Notes under the pieces: model-generated
Databases searched by the model: none
Seen by the model: the letters and a program-made list of their open reading frames with translations, nothing else
What the model was told of the DNA's origin: nothing
Assembly (NCBI RefSeq): GCF_003600645.1
Contig: NZ_CP032482.1
Location: 3,782,001 to 3,846,000, forward strand
Length of the DNA stretch: 64,000 nucleotides
Direction: 5' to 3'
Source of the DNA: Yersinia rochesterensis
GTDB taxonomy: Bacteria > Pseudomonadota > Gammaproteobacteria > Enterobacterales > Enterobacteriaceae
Translations under genes and position numbers: made by a program
Shown here: positions 51,648-63,108 of the stretch, one piece after another
How positions within the stretch are numbered: position 1 is the stretch's first letter
Layout: every line of letters starts with the position of its first letter

Positions 51648-53972
51648 AGCGGTCGCTGCCCACTCACGTAACACTTGAACATCATTGCGCCATTCTGATT
51701 TTAATTCATCGACCCAATCTTGCACGTTATCCCACCATGCTGGCAGTGTCGGTGTCTGAATTTGCTGTGCAAGCTGCTGGATATGGCGTAACCCCACGGA
51801 GCCAGCCGCCCCTTTAATTTTATGCGCCTCTTCTGTAATACCCTGCTGATCCCGCGCGGTCATGTTTGAATCCAATACCGCCAAATAGCCCGGCATCACT
51901 TGTTCAAACATTTCAAGGCTTTGATGGATTAGTTGTGGGCCAACCAAATCGATATATTGTTCCAGCATGGCAGTATCAAGTAACGATTCATGGGTTTGCA
52001 TCACTTTAAGTTCCTGTTTTTTAGCGGCAGAAGAAGGCTTATGATCCCAGAACTGCTTAATCATGGCCGTGAGCGCGGGCACTGATAACGGCTTACTCAG
52101 CACATCATCCATCCCGGCATCTAAATATTCTTTTTTGTCTTTCAGCACGTTAGCGGTCAAGGCCACCAATGGCGGCAAGGATTGCTGCCCATAATCAGCC
52201 CGAATTTGACGGGCGATATCCAACCCACTCATATCTGGTAATTGAATATCCAACAGCACTAAATCAAAATTATCCGGTTTGAACATCGCCAGCGCATCGT
52301 GGCCATTCATCGCCACCTCGACACTGTTGCCCAGTTTCTCCAACACCGAACGCGCGACGATAACATTCAGCTCGATATCCTCCACCAGCAAGATGTGGAG
52401 AGCCGGCAACGGGAGATCCTCACCTGATGGCGTGCTGGACGTGGCCTGCACGGCTGGCGCTTTAATCGTCAGGGTAAAGCATGAACCTGCCCCTTGGGCA
52501 CTTTTCACCGTGATATCACCGCCCATGCTCTGTGCCAGACGTTTAGACACCGCCAACCCGATGCCCGTTCCGGTCGCCGGGCGGCCGCCATTGCTATCTT
52601 TCACCTGATAATACATGGCGAAAATCTTATCTTGTTCATCCTCAGGAATGCCCATCCCTGAATCTTCTACTTCAAAAATCAAGCGGTCAGTGCCTTCCCG
52701 CCGCACCCGTACCACAATTTCGCCTTGCTGGGTAAACTTCACCGCGTTGCCAATCAAATTCCACAGAATTTGGCGCAAGCGGGTGCCATCGGTAATGATT
52801 TTCTCCGGCAATGGTAACTGCGGTTCCATAATGAACTTCAGCCCTTTTGGCTGCACCAACAGGCCAGAAAGGTTTTCTAAATCCGCCATAAACCCAGTAA
52901 AATCAATCGGTTGATTATCAAGCTGAACTTTACGGCGCTCCAACTTATCCATCTCAATGATATCGTTGAAGATATTCCCGAGGGTAATAGCACTGACGTG
53001 AATGGTTTTCAGGTACTTTAATTGCTCGCTATCTAATTCGGTATCTAACAAGATGCGGCTCAGGCCCACGATGCCATTAAGCGGCGTACGCAGCTCGTGG
53101 CTGATAGTTGAGATGAAAGTCGTCTTATCCCTACTGGCGTTCTCCAGCGCGTCCTGATAGCGCTTACGCTCAGTTATATCGCGCCCAAAGCCCATTAACC
53201 CGTGCCGCTTACCGACGCGGTCGTAAAACGGCACTTTACGCAATTCAAAGCAGGCTTTGCGGCCATCGGGGTACACCAACCACTGCTCATAGGTTAGCGA
53301 AACGTTGTGGCGGAAAACTTTCTCATCGGTTTCCATGACTTTCTCAGCAATATCCGGCGCATAAACCTCTTTAGGGGTCAGCCCGACCAATTGCTTCTCA
53401 CTTTTACCGGTCAGCAATTCCATTGCCCGGTTGCAGCCGGAGAACTCATTATCTTCGTTACGGTAATAAACCAAATCCGGTGAAGCATCCAAAAAAGAGC
53501 GCAATAAGGCCGACTGCTGACCTAACTCAATCTGCGCCTGTTCACGGTGGCCCATCTCTTCTTTCAGTTTGTCGACCACTTGCAGATGCGCTTTCTCTGC
53601 TTTCTCACGCTCGACGATTTCCTGATTAAGTTGAGCAATATTCTCCGTCAGTTGTTTATTTAGCTCTAAATCGCGATAACGCATCACTTCAAGCTTATCC
53701 ACCAACCGCGATAAACGCTGGCGCGACTCTTCCAGTTGTTCAACCACCACCGACAGGAAATACACTGCCCATGGGGTTATCAGCAAACCAAAGAAAATGG
53801 AACGCACCAGATCGAGGGTTTCCACCGAGCCACTCAATACAAAGGTCACCGCCATCTGAACCACCATGGCCAGCAACACCAGCACAGATGCCAGTAGCAG
53901 TGAGAAGCGAACCAGCCCTAACTTAACCATTAAATCAACGTAGTACTGGGCTAATACCCTGATTTGCTTCAT
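51636..53972 (-). CDS. arcB: aerobic respiration control sensor kinase ArcB
   Basis: 778 residues, the same as E. coli. Two membrane helices near the N-terminus (about 22-45 and 58-77), a coiled linker, a PAS domain with both redox cysteines (FSGCNRAME and RKACFEL), the H1 box FISTISHELRTPLNGI (phospho-His about 292), ATPase motifs, receiver domain (DLVLLDIQLPDMSG) and HPt domain (EEAHKIKGAAGSVGL, His about 717). It phosphorylates ArcA under reducing conditions. ArcZ overlaps its 3' end in antisense. Confidence 0.97.
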   Translation of the reverse strand: MKQIRVLAQYYVDLMVKLGLVRFSLLLASVLVLLAMVVQMAVTFVLSGSVETLDLVRSIFFGLLITPWAVYFLSVVVEQLEESRQRLSRLVDKLEVMRYRDLELNKQLTENIAQLNQEIVEREKAEKAHLQVVDKLKEEMGHREQAQIELGQQSALLRSFLDASPDLVYYRNEDNEFSGCNRAMELLTGKSEKQLVGLTPKEVYAPDIAEKVMETDEKVFRHNVSLTYEQWLVYPDGRKACFELRKVPFYDRVGKRHGLMGFGRDITERKRYQDALENASRDKTTFISTISHELRTPLNGIVGLSRILLDTELDSEQLKYLKTIHVSAITLGNIFNDIIEMDKLERRKVQLDNQPIDFTGFMADLENLSGLLVQPKGLKFIMEPQLPLPEKIITDGTRLRQILWNLIGNAVKFTQQGEIVVRVRREGTDRLIFEVEDSGMGIPEDEQDKIFAMYYQVKDSNGGRPATGTGIGLAVSKRLAQSMGGDITVKSAQGAGSCFTLTIKAPAVQATSSTPSGEDLPLPALHILLVEDIELNVIVARSVLEKLGNSVEVAMNGHDALAMFKPDNFDLVLLDIQLPDMSGLDIARQIRADYGQQSLPPLVALTANVLKDKKEYLDAGMDDVLSKPLSVPALTAMIKQFWDHKPSSAAKKQELKVMQTHESLLDTAMLEQYIDLVGPQLIHQSLEMFEQVMPGYLAVLDSNMTARDQQGITEEAHKIKGAAGSVGLRHIQQLAQQIQTPTLPAWWDNVQDWVDELKSEWRNDVQVLREWAATAEKK

Positions 53973-54076
53973 AGCAACCCCTGTCTGTGTTTATCTGATA
54001 AATCATACCGCAAAACTGGGCTGAGATAAGATGGCTTCCTCAGAAGTGTGGAAAAGATTGCAAATCACAATGAGGT

Positions 54077-54260
54077 ATTGTGTGAGAAACAAGGTGGGCG
54101 GTAAAAAATTACGGCGTAGCGAGCTAAGTCAGACTGAGTGCGTACAGCGCGGAAAAACCGGAGCGTACACGTAGTACGTGAGGATTTTATTCGCTACGCT
54201 CCCCTGCGGGCCGCCCTAAAGGGCGTTCAAAATGCATGCATTTTGTGAGCACTGCACAAT
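54077..54260. repeat. MITE-like palindromic repeat between arcB and yhcC
   Basis: 184 bases with ATTGTG and CACAAT ends and internal complementary pairs GGGCGG/CCGCCC and GCGTAGCGA/TTCGCTACGC, plus GAGCGTACACGTAGTACGTGA. It has the shape of the miniature palindromic insertions described in yersiniae (e.g. YPAL) but I cannot assign it to a named class. No open frame. Confidence 0.55.
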
Positions 54261-54287
54261 CCCAGTATGACGATGCGCAGTAGCCGA

Positions 54288-55211
54288 TCACCGCGCAGAG
54301 GCTTGCCCGCCATGGGCCAGCATATAATTATTCAACTCATTCATACCCGTCCAGCGGTTCGCGCACCACAATGGCGCAAGCAGGGTTGGCCTGCGGGCAC
54401 TGGCAGAAATCCGGTGGTAGACAATTTCGGCGGGGGTATGGCGGATCATTTCACCGGCGGTAAGCACATAATCTTCCAGTGCCAGTTCGGGCAAACGCCC
54501 CGCCCGCCAAGCTTTGGCCATGATACTGCCCTCCACGATATGCAGCGGGTGCAGTTTTATCCCATCGACACCGGTTGCCACCACTTTCTCCAGCGTTTCC
54601 ATGCACTGCGCCTGATTCTCACCGGGCAAGCCAACAATTAAATGGCAGCACACTTTCAGCCCTCGAGCACGAGCACGGCGGGCAGTTTGCTGGTAACAAG
54701 CAAAATCATGGCCACGATTAATACGTTTGAGGGTTTTATCATTCGCGGTTTGTAGCCCCAACTCCAACCAAACCTCATAACCTTGCTGATGATAACCACT
54801 CAATAAATCCAACACCGCGTCCGGCACACAATCGGGCCGAGTGCCGACACACAAACCGACAATGTCAGCTTCAGCCAAAGCTTGCTCATACATCGCCGCC
54901 AGCGCATTGACCTCTGCATAAGTACTGGTATAGGCCTGGAAGTAGGCCAGGTAGCGTTTTGCCCGATTGGCTTTTTTGGCCTGTTCCGCTAATTGCTGTG
55001 CAATGCCCTGCTGCTGCATTTGTTCGTCAGCAAATGAGGCCACATTGCAAAAAGTGCAGCCGCCGCGCCCCAGAGTTCCATCACGATTAGGGCAGCTAAA
55101 CCCGCCGTGTAGCGTGAGTTTATGAATTTTTTCACCATAGCGGCGCTGTAAATCCGCACCAAACATATTGACTAATCGCTGCAACTGCATAATCTTGGCA
55201 CTGCCTGTCAA
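54288..55211 (-). CDS. yhcC: radical SAM protein YhcC
   Basis: 307 residues, TIGR01212-type radical SAM protein. The [4Fe-4S] cysteines lie in FSCPNRDGTLGRGGCTFCN (about 37-54); GLCVGTRPDCV and LIVGLPGE follow in the barrel. The substrate is unknown. It diverges from gltB across a 676-base gap, as in E. coli. Confidence 0.93.
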   Translation of the reverse strand: MTGSAKIMQLQRLVNMFGADLQRRYGEKIHKLTLHGGFSCPNRDGTLGRGGCTFCNVASFADEQMQQQGIAQQLAEQAKKANRAKRYLAYFQAYTSTYAEVNALAAMYEQALAEADIVGLCVGTRPDCVPDAVLDLLSGYHQQGYEVWLELGLQTANDKTLKRINRGHDFACYQQTARRARARGLKVCCHLIVGLPGENQAQCMETLEKVVATGVDGIKLHPLHIVEGSIMAKAWRAGRLPELALEDYVLTAGEMIRHTPAEIVYHRISASARRPTLLAPLWCANRWTGMNELNNYMLAHGGQASAR

Positions 55212-55487
55212 AAAAGAGCTTTAGGCTACCCGCTAGCGATATCATTCGCGATGACAGAGATCAACTCCCAAGCCCTTGGGTGCAGCTTCGCATAACCATT
55301 CACTATAAATGCAAATAAAATCACTTGACCGATGATTAAATTTTCTTATTTCCACCAAGCCCTTAGCGCTTCTGTTACAATTCAATGAAAAATAGTTTTA
55401 AACACCAGAAAATATATTAAATCCAGTTTATCATTCCGCAATCCCCACCAGCACTAGCATGGTGCAGCGATTTGTCGATTGCACTAT

Positions 55488-55503
55488 AGTGAGACAGCTC
55501 ACA
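55488..55503. promoter_or_regulatory. CRP-binding site candidate
   Basis: AGTGAGACAGCTCACA matches the TGTGA-N6-TCACA consensus at 9 of 10 positions. CRP represses gltBDF in E. coli, and the site is about 110 bases before the putative gltB -35. Confidence 0.5.
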
Positions 55504-55614
55504 CTTTAGTATCTACCTCATGGTGCATTGAGCAGGGAAAAAACACCAATAAATTTATATTTATCATTACGATAAACCCTATTATTACATTAACGATATA
55601 TCTTAAGCCTATAT

Positions 55615-55643
55615 TTGACCTGAGTATTCTTTCTCGCTAAGTT
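55615..55643 (+). promoter_or_regulatory. possible gltB promoter
   Basis: TTGACC, a 17-nt spacer, TAAGTT. This would give a leader of about 240 nt before the gltB start. Confidence 0.35.
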
Positions 55644-55887
55644 GGAAGTCCGCTGGAAGCTTTCTGGACGGGCAAACGTCTAGTCATAATTATGCAGTAA
55701 TTTAAGACTCCCTCTTAAAACAAGTCTTATACCACTTGTGAGAACCGTCACAAGAGGCCATTGCCGGAGGGCGGAAAAGCAGATTTGTCGCGAAATATGC
55801 GGCTGTCAGCCCACCCCGCCTGATGCCAATATGTCCTTCTGGAGTCGGTTTGTGAGAGTCTCGCAGAGCCTGGGGAGGTTCACTGAT

Positions 55888-58800
55888 ATGTTGTACGATA
55901 AATCCCTTGAGAGGGACAACTGTGGTTTCGGCCTAATCGCCCACATAGAAGGCGAACCTAGCCATAAGGTGGTGCGTACCGCGATACACGCACTGGCCCG
56001 AATGCAACACCGTGGCGCGATCCTTGCTGATGGCAAGACCGGCGACGGTTGTGGTCTGCTATTACAAAAACCGGATCGTTTTTTCCGGATGGTCGCTGAA
56101 GAACGCGGATGGCGTTTGGCCAAAAACTATGCCGTCGGCATGATGTTTCTCAGTCAGGACGAAGAACTCGCCAAGGCAAGCCGCCGCATTGTAGAAGAAG
56201 AATTGCAAAATGAAACGCTGTCGATTATCGGCTGGCGTGAAGTGCCGACCAACCCGGATGTTCTTGGTGAAATCGCTCTCTCCTCCCTGCCTCGGATTGA
56301 ACAAATTTTTGTGAACGCCCCTGCTGGCTGGCGTCCACGTGATATGGAACGCCGCCTGTTTGTAGCGCGTCGCCGTATTGAGAAGCGCATTACCAACGAC
56401 AAAGACTTCTACGTTTGTAGTTTCTCTAACTTGGTCACGATCTATAAAGGCTTATGTATGCCTACGGATCTGCCGCGCTTTTATCTGGATTTGGCTGACC
56501 TGCGCATGGAATCGGCTATTTGCCTGTTCCACCAGCGCTTCTCGACTAACACCGTGCCGCGCTGGCCACTGGCTCAGCCGTTCCGCTATCTGGCGCACAA
56601 CGGCGAAATCAACACCATCGCCGGTAACCGCCAATGGGCCAAAGCACGTGCCTACAAATTTAAAACGCCATTAATTCCGGACTTGCAGGATGCGGCCCCT
56701 TTCGTCAATGAGACCGGCTCGGACTCCAGTTCACTGGATAACATGCTGGAACTGTTCCTCAGCGGCGGGATGGATTTGATCCGTGCTATGCGTCTGTTAG
56801 TGCCGCCGGCCTGGCAGAATAACCCGGATATGGATACCGACCTGCGCGCTTTCTTTGACTTCAACTCCATGCATATGGAGCCATGGGATGGCCCTGCCGG
56901 GATTGTAATGTCAGATGGCCGCTACGCCGCCTGTAACCTCGACCGTAATGGCCTACGCCCTGCGCGCTATGTCATCACCAAAGATAAACTCATCACCTGC
57001 GCCTCTGAAGTCGGTATCTGGGATTACCAGCCCGATGAAGTGATCGAAAAAGGCCGTGTCGGCCCCGGTGAACTGATGGTGATTGACACCCGCAGCGGTA
57101 AAATTCTGCATTCCGCCGAAACTGATAACGACCTGAAAAGCCGCCACCCCTATAAAGAGTGGATGGAAAAGAACGTTAAGCGCTTGGTGCCGTTTGAAGA
57201 TCTGCCGGAAGATCAGGTGGGTAGCCGCCAGTTAGATGATTCGACACTGGAAACCTATCAAAAGCAGTTTGGTTACAGTAGCGAAGAGCTGGATCAAGTC
57301 ATCCGCGTATTGGGTGAAATTGGTCAGGAAGCCACTGGTTCAATGGGTGATGACACCCCGTTTGCCGTGCTTTCCAGCGGCCCGCGTATTATTTACGATT
57401 ACTTCCGCCAGCAGTTTGCGCAGGTCACCAACCCGCCAATCGATCCGCTGCGTGAAGCGCATGTTATGTCACTGGCGACCAGTATTGGTCGTGAAATGAA
57501 CGTATTTTGCGAAGCCGAAGGTCAGGCGCACCGTCTGAGCTTTAAATCGCCTATTTTGCTGTTCTCCGATTTCCAACAATTAACCACCTTGGAAGGGGAA
57601 CATTACCGCGCTGATCGGCTGGATCTGACCTTTAACCCGGCGGAGACAGATTTGGAACAAGCGGTGCTGGCCTTGTGCGAAGAGGCTGAGCGCAAAGTGC
57701 GTGATGGTGCCGTGATGTTGGTGCTGTCAGACCGTGCTATCGCCCCTGACCGCCTGCCGGTACCGGCCCCGATGGCTGTCGGCGCGATCCAAACTCGCTT
57801 AGTCGAAAAAAATCTGCGCTGCGACGCCAACATTATTGTTGAAACCGCCAGCGCCCGTGACCCGCACCACTTTGCAGTGTTGCTCGGTTTTGGTGCGACC
57901 GCGATTTACCCTTATTTAGCTTATGAATCATTGGCTAAATTAGTTGATAGCCAGGCGATTGATAAAAAGTATCGCGATGTGATGCTCAACTATCGCAACG
58001 GCATCAATAAAGGGCTGTACAAAATCATGTCCAAAATGGGCATTTCAACCGTCGCCTCCTACCGCTGCGCCAAACTGTTTGAAGCTGTTGGCTTGCACCG
58101 CGACCTGTCCGACCTATGCTTCCAAGGTGTGGTTAGCCGTATTGGCGGGGCCAGTTTCAGTGATTTCCAACAGGATTTACAGAATCTGTCCAAACGCGCC
58201 TGGCTGAAACGCAAGCCGCTGGATCAGGGCGGATTACTGAAATTTGTCCACAACGGCGAATACCATGCGTATAACCCGGATGTGGTCAGCACCTTACAAA
58301 CCGCGGTTCACAGCGGCGAATACAGTGATTATCAGGTTTATGCCAAGCTGGTGAATGAGCGCCCGGTTGCCACATTGCGCGATCTGCTGGCCATCAAACC
58401 GCAAGGCACCCCGATCCCAGTCGATCAAGTTGAACCGGCTGAATCTCTGTTCCAGCGCTTTGATACTGCCGCCATGTCCATCGGCGCACTCAGCCCGGAA
58501 GCCCATGAATCACTCGCCATCGCCATGAACAGCCTCGGCGGGTTCTCTAACTCCGGTGAAGGCGGTGAAGACCCTGCGCGTTACGGCACCAATAAAGTGT
58601 CCCGTATCAAGCAGGTGGCTTCTGGCCGTTTCGGTGTGACACCGGCGTATCTGGTGAATGCTGATGTTATCCAGATCAAAGTGGCGCAAGGAGCAAAACC
58701 GGGCGAAGGTGGCCAATTACCGGGTGATAAAGTCACGCCGTATATCGCCAAACTGCGCTACTCGGTGCCGGGTGTAACCTTAATTTCCCCACCGCCGCAC

Positions 58801-60348
58801 CATGATATTTACTCAATCGAAGACTTAGCACAGCTGATTTTCGATTTGAAACAGGTCAATCCGAAAGCCCTGATTTCAGTGAAACTGGTTTCTGAGCCGG
58901 GCGTCGGCACCATTGCCACCGGTGTGGCGAAAGCTTATGCCGATTTGATCACCATCGCCGGTTACGACGGCGGTACTGGCGCAAGCCCACTTTCTTCGGT
59001 GAAATATGCCGGTTGCCCGTGGGAACTGGGGCTGGTGGAAACTCAGCAAGCACTGGTTGCTAATGGCCTGCGCCATAAAATCCGTCTGCAAGTGGATGGC
59101 GGCCTGAAAACCGGCGTCGACATTGTTAAAGCGGCAATTTTGGGTGCGGAAAGCTTCGGCTTCGGTACTGGCCCTATGGTAGCACTGGGTTGTAAATACT
59201 TACGCATTTGCCACCTGAATAACTGCGCCACTGGTGTAGCCACCCAAGATGAGAAATTGCGTCGTGACCATTATCACGGCCTACCTGAACGTGTAGTGAA
59301 CTACTTCCAGTTTATCGCCCGTGAAACCCGTGAAATCATGGCGGAGCTGGGTGTTAGCCAACTGGTTGATTTGATTGGCCGTACTGACATGCTGCTGGAA
59401 CTTGATGGCATCTCCGCCAAACAGAACAAGTTGGATTTGTCGCCAATGCTGAAAACAGCTACGCCACATCCGGGTAAAGCACTGTATTGCACTGAAAGTA
59501 ACCCTCCGTTTGATAAAGGCTTATTGAACAAAGAGTTGCTGGCACAAGCTGAACCGCACATTGAAGCGAAACACAGCAAGACGTTTTACTTTGATATTCG
59601 CAACACCGACCGCTCAGTGGGCGCGGCGTTGTCCGGCGCGATTGCCACTAAACATGGCGACCAAGGCCTGGCAACTGACCCTATCAAAGCTTACTTCTCC
59701 GGCACTGCCGGTCAGAGCTTCGGGGTGTGGAATGCGGGCGGCGTCGAGCTAACCCTGACGGGCGATGCCAACGATTATGTCGGTAAAGGCATGGCCGGTG
59801 GCCGCATCGCAGTGCGCCCGCCTGTGGGTTCCAACTTCCGCAGTCATGAAGCCAGCATTGTCGGCAATACCTGTCTGTATGGCGCCACTGGCGGCAAATT
59901 GTTCGCCGCGGGTCGAGCCGGTGAGCGTTTTGCCGTGCGTAACTCCGGTGCGATTACTGTCGTTGAAGGTATCGGTGATAATGGTTGTGAATATATGACA
60001 GGCGGGATTGTCTGCGTACTGGGCCGTACCGGGATTAACTTCGGGGCCGGGATGACGGGTGGTTTCGCTTATGTCCTTGATGAAGATGGTGAATTCCGTA
60101 AACGCGTTAACCCTGAGCTGGTCGAAGTGCTCGACGTCGACCAACTGGCAATCCATGAAGAGCATCTGCGCGGCCTGATCACTGAACATGTTCAGTTGAC
60201 GGGTTCTAGCCGTGGTGAAGAAATTCTGGCTAACTGGCCGGAATGGGTGACCAAGTTTGCTTTGGTTAAACCGAAATCCAGCGATGTGAAAGCACTGTTG
60301 GGTCACCGTAGCCGTTCCGCAGCTGAGCTGCGGGTTCAAGCGCAGTAA
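55888..60348 (+). CDS. gltB: glutamate synthase (NADPH) large subunit
   Basis: Transfers the amide of glutamine to 2-oxoglutarate. 1486 residues from the ATG at 55888, chosen for the strong GGGGAGG 9 nt upstream. A short propeptide ends at the N-terminal nucleophile Cys12 (RDN-CGFGLIAHIEG) of the class II amidotransferase domain (about 12-420). The central domain, the FMN-binding synthase barrel (EGGEDPARYGTNKVSRIKQV; GYDGGTGASPLSSVKYAG), 3Fe-4S cysteines (CRYLRICHLNNCATGVATQ-like, CKYLRICHLNNC) and the C-terminal GXGXG beta-helix follow. gltD begins 9 nt downstream. Confidence 0.97.
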   Translation: MLYDKSLERDNCGFGLIAHIEGEPSHKVVRTAIHALARMQHRGAILADGKTGDGCGLLLQKPDRFFRMVAEERGWRLAKNYAVGMMFLSQDEELAKASRRIVEEELQNETLSIIGWREVPTNPDVLGEIALSSLPRIEQIFVNAPAGWRPRDMERRLFVARRRIEKRITNDKDFYVCSFSNLVTIYKGLCMPTDLPRFYLDLADLRMESAICLFHQRFSTNTVPRWPLAQPFRYLAHNGEINTIAGNRQWAKARAYKFKTPLIPDLQDAAPFVNETGSDSSSLDNMLELFLSGGMDLIRAMRLLVPPAWQNNPDMDTDLRAFFDFNSMHMEPWDGPAGIVMSDGRYAACNLDRNGLRPARYVITKDKLITCASEVGIWDYQPDEVIEKGRVGPGELMVIDTRSGKILHSAETDNDLKSRHPYKEWMEKNVKRLVPFEDLPEDQVGSRQLDDSTLETYQKQFGYSSEELDQVIRVLGEIGQEATGSMGDDTPFAVLSSGPRIIYDYFRQQFAQVTNPPIDPLREAHVMSLATSIGREMNVFCEAEGQAHRLSFKSPILLFSDFQQLTTLEGEHYRADRLDLTFNPAETDLEQAVLALCEEAERKVRDGAVMLVLSDRAIAPDRLPVPAPMAVGAIQTRLVEKNLRCDANIIVETASARDPHHFAVLLGFGATAIYPYLAYESLAKLVDSQAIDKKYRDVMLNYRNGINKGLYKIMSKMGISTVASYRCAKLFEAVGLHRDLSDLCFQGVVSRIGGASFSDFQQDLQNLSKRAWLKRKPLDQGGLLKFVHNGEYHAYNPDVVSTLQTAVHSGEYSDYQVYAKLVNERPVATLRDLLAIKPQGTPIPVDQVEPAESLFQRFDTAAMSIGALSPEAHESLAIAMNSLGGFSNSGEGGEDPARYGTNKVSRIKQVASGRFGVTPAYLVNADVIQIKVAQGAKPGEGGQLPGDKVTPYIAKLRYSVPGVTLISPPPHHDIYSIEDLAQLIFDLKQVNPKALISVKLVSEPGVGTIATGVAKAYADLITIAGYDGGTGASPLSSVKYAGCPWELGLVETQQALVANGLRHKIRLQVDGGLKTGVDIVKAAILGAESFGFGTGPMVALGCKYLRICHLNNCATGVATQDEKLRRDHYHGLPERVVNYFQFIARETREIMAELGVSQLVDLIGRTDMLLELDGISAKQNKLDLSPMLKTATPHPGKALYCTESNPPFDKGLLNKELLAQAEPHIEAKHSKTFYFDIRNTDRSVGAALSGAIATKHGDQGLATDPIKAYFSGTAGQSFGVWNAGGVELTLTGDANDYVGKGMAGGRIAVRPPVGSNFRSHEASIVGNTCLYGATGGKLFAAGRAGERFAVRNSGAITVVEGIGDNGCEYMTGGIVCVLGRTGINFGAGMTGGFAYVLDEDGEFRKRVNPELVEVLDVDQLAIHEEHLRGLITEHVQLTGSSRGEEILANWPEWVTKFALVKPKSSDVKALLGHRSRSAAELRVQAQ

Positions 60349-61776
<1,428 letters not shown>

Positions 61777-61800
61777 TCCCAATATAGACTCAAAGAAATC

Positions 61801-61827
61801 AGGGGCTGGTTATCCAGCCCCTTTTTA
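61801..61827 (+). terminator. terminator of gltBD
   Basis: AGGGGCTGG and CCAGCCCCT form a perfect 9-bp stem with TTAT loop and TTTTT. Confidence 0.92.
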
Positions 61828-62018
61828 TTGCTATTTTCTACTGCATATCCCCACTTACTCAAGATTTTGTAACAATCTCAGCAACCTTATTTTCAACATT
61901 TTATACCTAAAGCGCTATAGTAAAGGCCGAGTTCATATTGATTAATACTTTATGAGCCAATTTCACTGGTCTGCATATTATGTTGTTACGCCTTGTTTTA
62001 AAGAAAGGATCATCTGTT

Positions 62019-62504
62019 ATGAAATCTCACTTACTTTTCATTGCTGGCGGCTTGCTGGCTATTAGCAGCAGCGCATTAGCGATGTCACTTAATTATCAAG
62101 AAGTTGGCTACAATATTGAGGCGCGAGGTGCTCGTGCAGTGGTGGCTGAATTAGCAAAAGCGGGGCAATTACCTGCTGTAGAGAATAATATCAAGCTGGG
62201 TGATGATAACTGGATTGCCATGGCTCCTAAATTAGCAGATGCCGGCAACGCGAGTTTCACTGCGGGGGTGAAATCTGCCCTATCCTCCGCGCTAATTTAT
62301 AACCCAGCCGCGGTACTCAAAGCAGTAAGCAACAGTAAGACTCTCACTTTGTCAGAGATTTGTACTGCGCCAGCCGAGGTTAAAGATAGCGCGGCGAAAG
62401 CCAATTTCCAGCAACGCGCTACTCACACCCTGTCAACCATCAGAAATAGTGACATGATGAGCCAACGTGATAGCTGCCTGGCCGAGCTGAAAAAGTTATC
62501 TTAA
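62019..62504 (+). CDS. periplasmic protein of unknown function
   Basis: 161 residues from MKSHLLFIAGGLLAISSSALA, AAAGGA 9 nt upstream; a longer in-frame start at 61980 would spoil the signal peptide. The signal peptide is cleaved at about residue 21. The mature domain is about 140 residues, mostly helical by composition, with two cysteines (LSEICTAP and RDSCLAEL) that could form a disulfide. I do not recognise the family. It is a lone gene between gltD and sspB, with its own terminator. Confidence 0.75.
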   Translation: MKSHLLFIAGGLLAISSSALAMSLNYQEVGYNIEARGARAVVAELAKAGQLPAVENNIKLGDDNWIAMAPKLADAGNASFTAGVKSALSSALIYNPAAVLKAVSNSKTLTLSEICTAPAEVKDSAAKANFQQRATHTLSTIRNSDMMSQRDSCLAELKKLS

Positions 62505-62535
62505 TTTTGGCTATGACCAATATAATTGGCAGAAA

Positions 62536-62565
62536 TAATCAGGGCGGCCAAAGCCGCCCTGATTA
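62536..62565. terminator. bidirectional terminator between 62019 gene and sspB
   Basis: TAATCAGGGCGGC and GCCGCCCTGATTA are perfect reverse complements around CAAA. Confidence 0.88.
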
Positions 62566-62591
62566 TACATTTGCTCGAGAAATAAAAAAGA

Positions 62592-63104
62592 CTACTTAAC
62601 AACCCGCAATGCTGGGCGGCCACCACTGCGTGGCGGTTGCGGCGGCTCATCATCCGGTGAGTTATCCTCGCCGTGAGGCACTTGAGTCTCATCCGTTACC
62701 AACATCAAGTTTTCCGTCGGCGCAGCCTCGTTATCTTCTTCCATGCCGACAAAATTGCCATCAGCATCAGAATCGTAAGCTTCTTCAGGTTCAAACATAG
62801 TGCCGGAACCATTTTCACGCGCATAGATTGCCATCACCGCCCCCATAGGGACAGTCACTTCGCGGGGAATACCACCAAAACGGGCATTGAAACTCACTTC
62901 CTCATTGCCCAATTCCAGATTCCCTACTGCACGCGGTGCCACATTCAATACAATTTGCCCATCACGGGCAAACTCCATTGGCACCGAAACACCCGGCCGG
63001 GTAACATCCACAACCAGATGTGGAGTCAGTTGATTATCAATCAACCACTCATAGAATGCGCGCAACAAGTAAGGACGGCGCGGAGTCATACCAGACGTCG
63101 CCAT
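62592..63104 (-). CDS. sspB: ClpXP specificity adaptor SspB
   Basis: 170 residues from MATSGMTPRRPYLLRAFY, starting 4 nt after the sspA stop. N-terminal ssrA-tag-binding dimer domain (PYLLRAFYEWLIDNQLTPHL; FNARFGGIPREV), an acidic flexible linker, and the C-terminal ClpX-docking peptide (GRPALRVVK). It delivers ssrA-tagged proteins and RseA to ClpXP. Confidence 0.96.
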   Translation of the reverse strand: MATSGMTPRRPYLLRAFYEWLIDNQLTPHLVVDVTRPGVSVPMEFARDGQIVLNVAPRAVGNLELGNEEVSFNARFGGIPREVTVPMGAVMAIYARENGSGTMFEPEEAYDSDADGNFVGMEEDNEAAPTENLMLVTDETQVPHGEDNSPDDEPPQPPRSGGRPALRVVK

Positions 63105-63108
63105 AAAA

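Larger units (their letters stand above)
55212..55887. other. regulatory region upstream of gltB
   Basis: 676 bases, AT-rich, no gene. It contains a CRP-like site and a plausible promoter, listed separately; Lrp and nitrogen control are expected from E. coli. A frame is open upstream of gltB from 55738 but lacks a ribosome-binding site. Confidence 0.55.

Noticed and set aside
55738..55887. GltB start at 55738 or 55831
   Set aside because: No ribosome-binding site there, while ATG 55888 has GGGGAGG at good spacing and leaves a short propeptide before Cys12.
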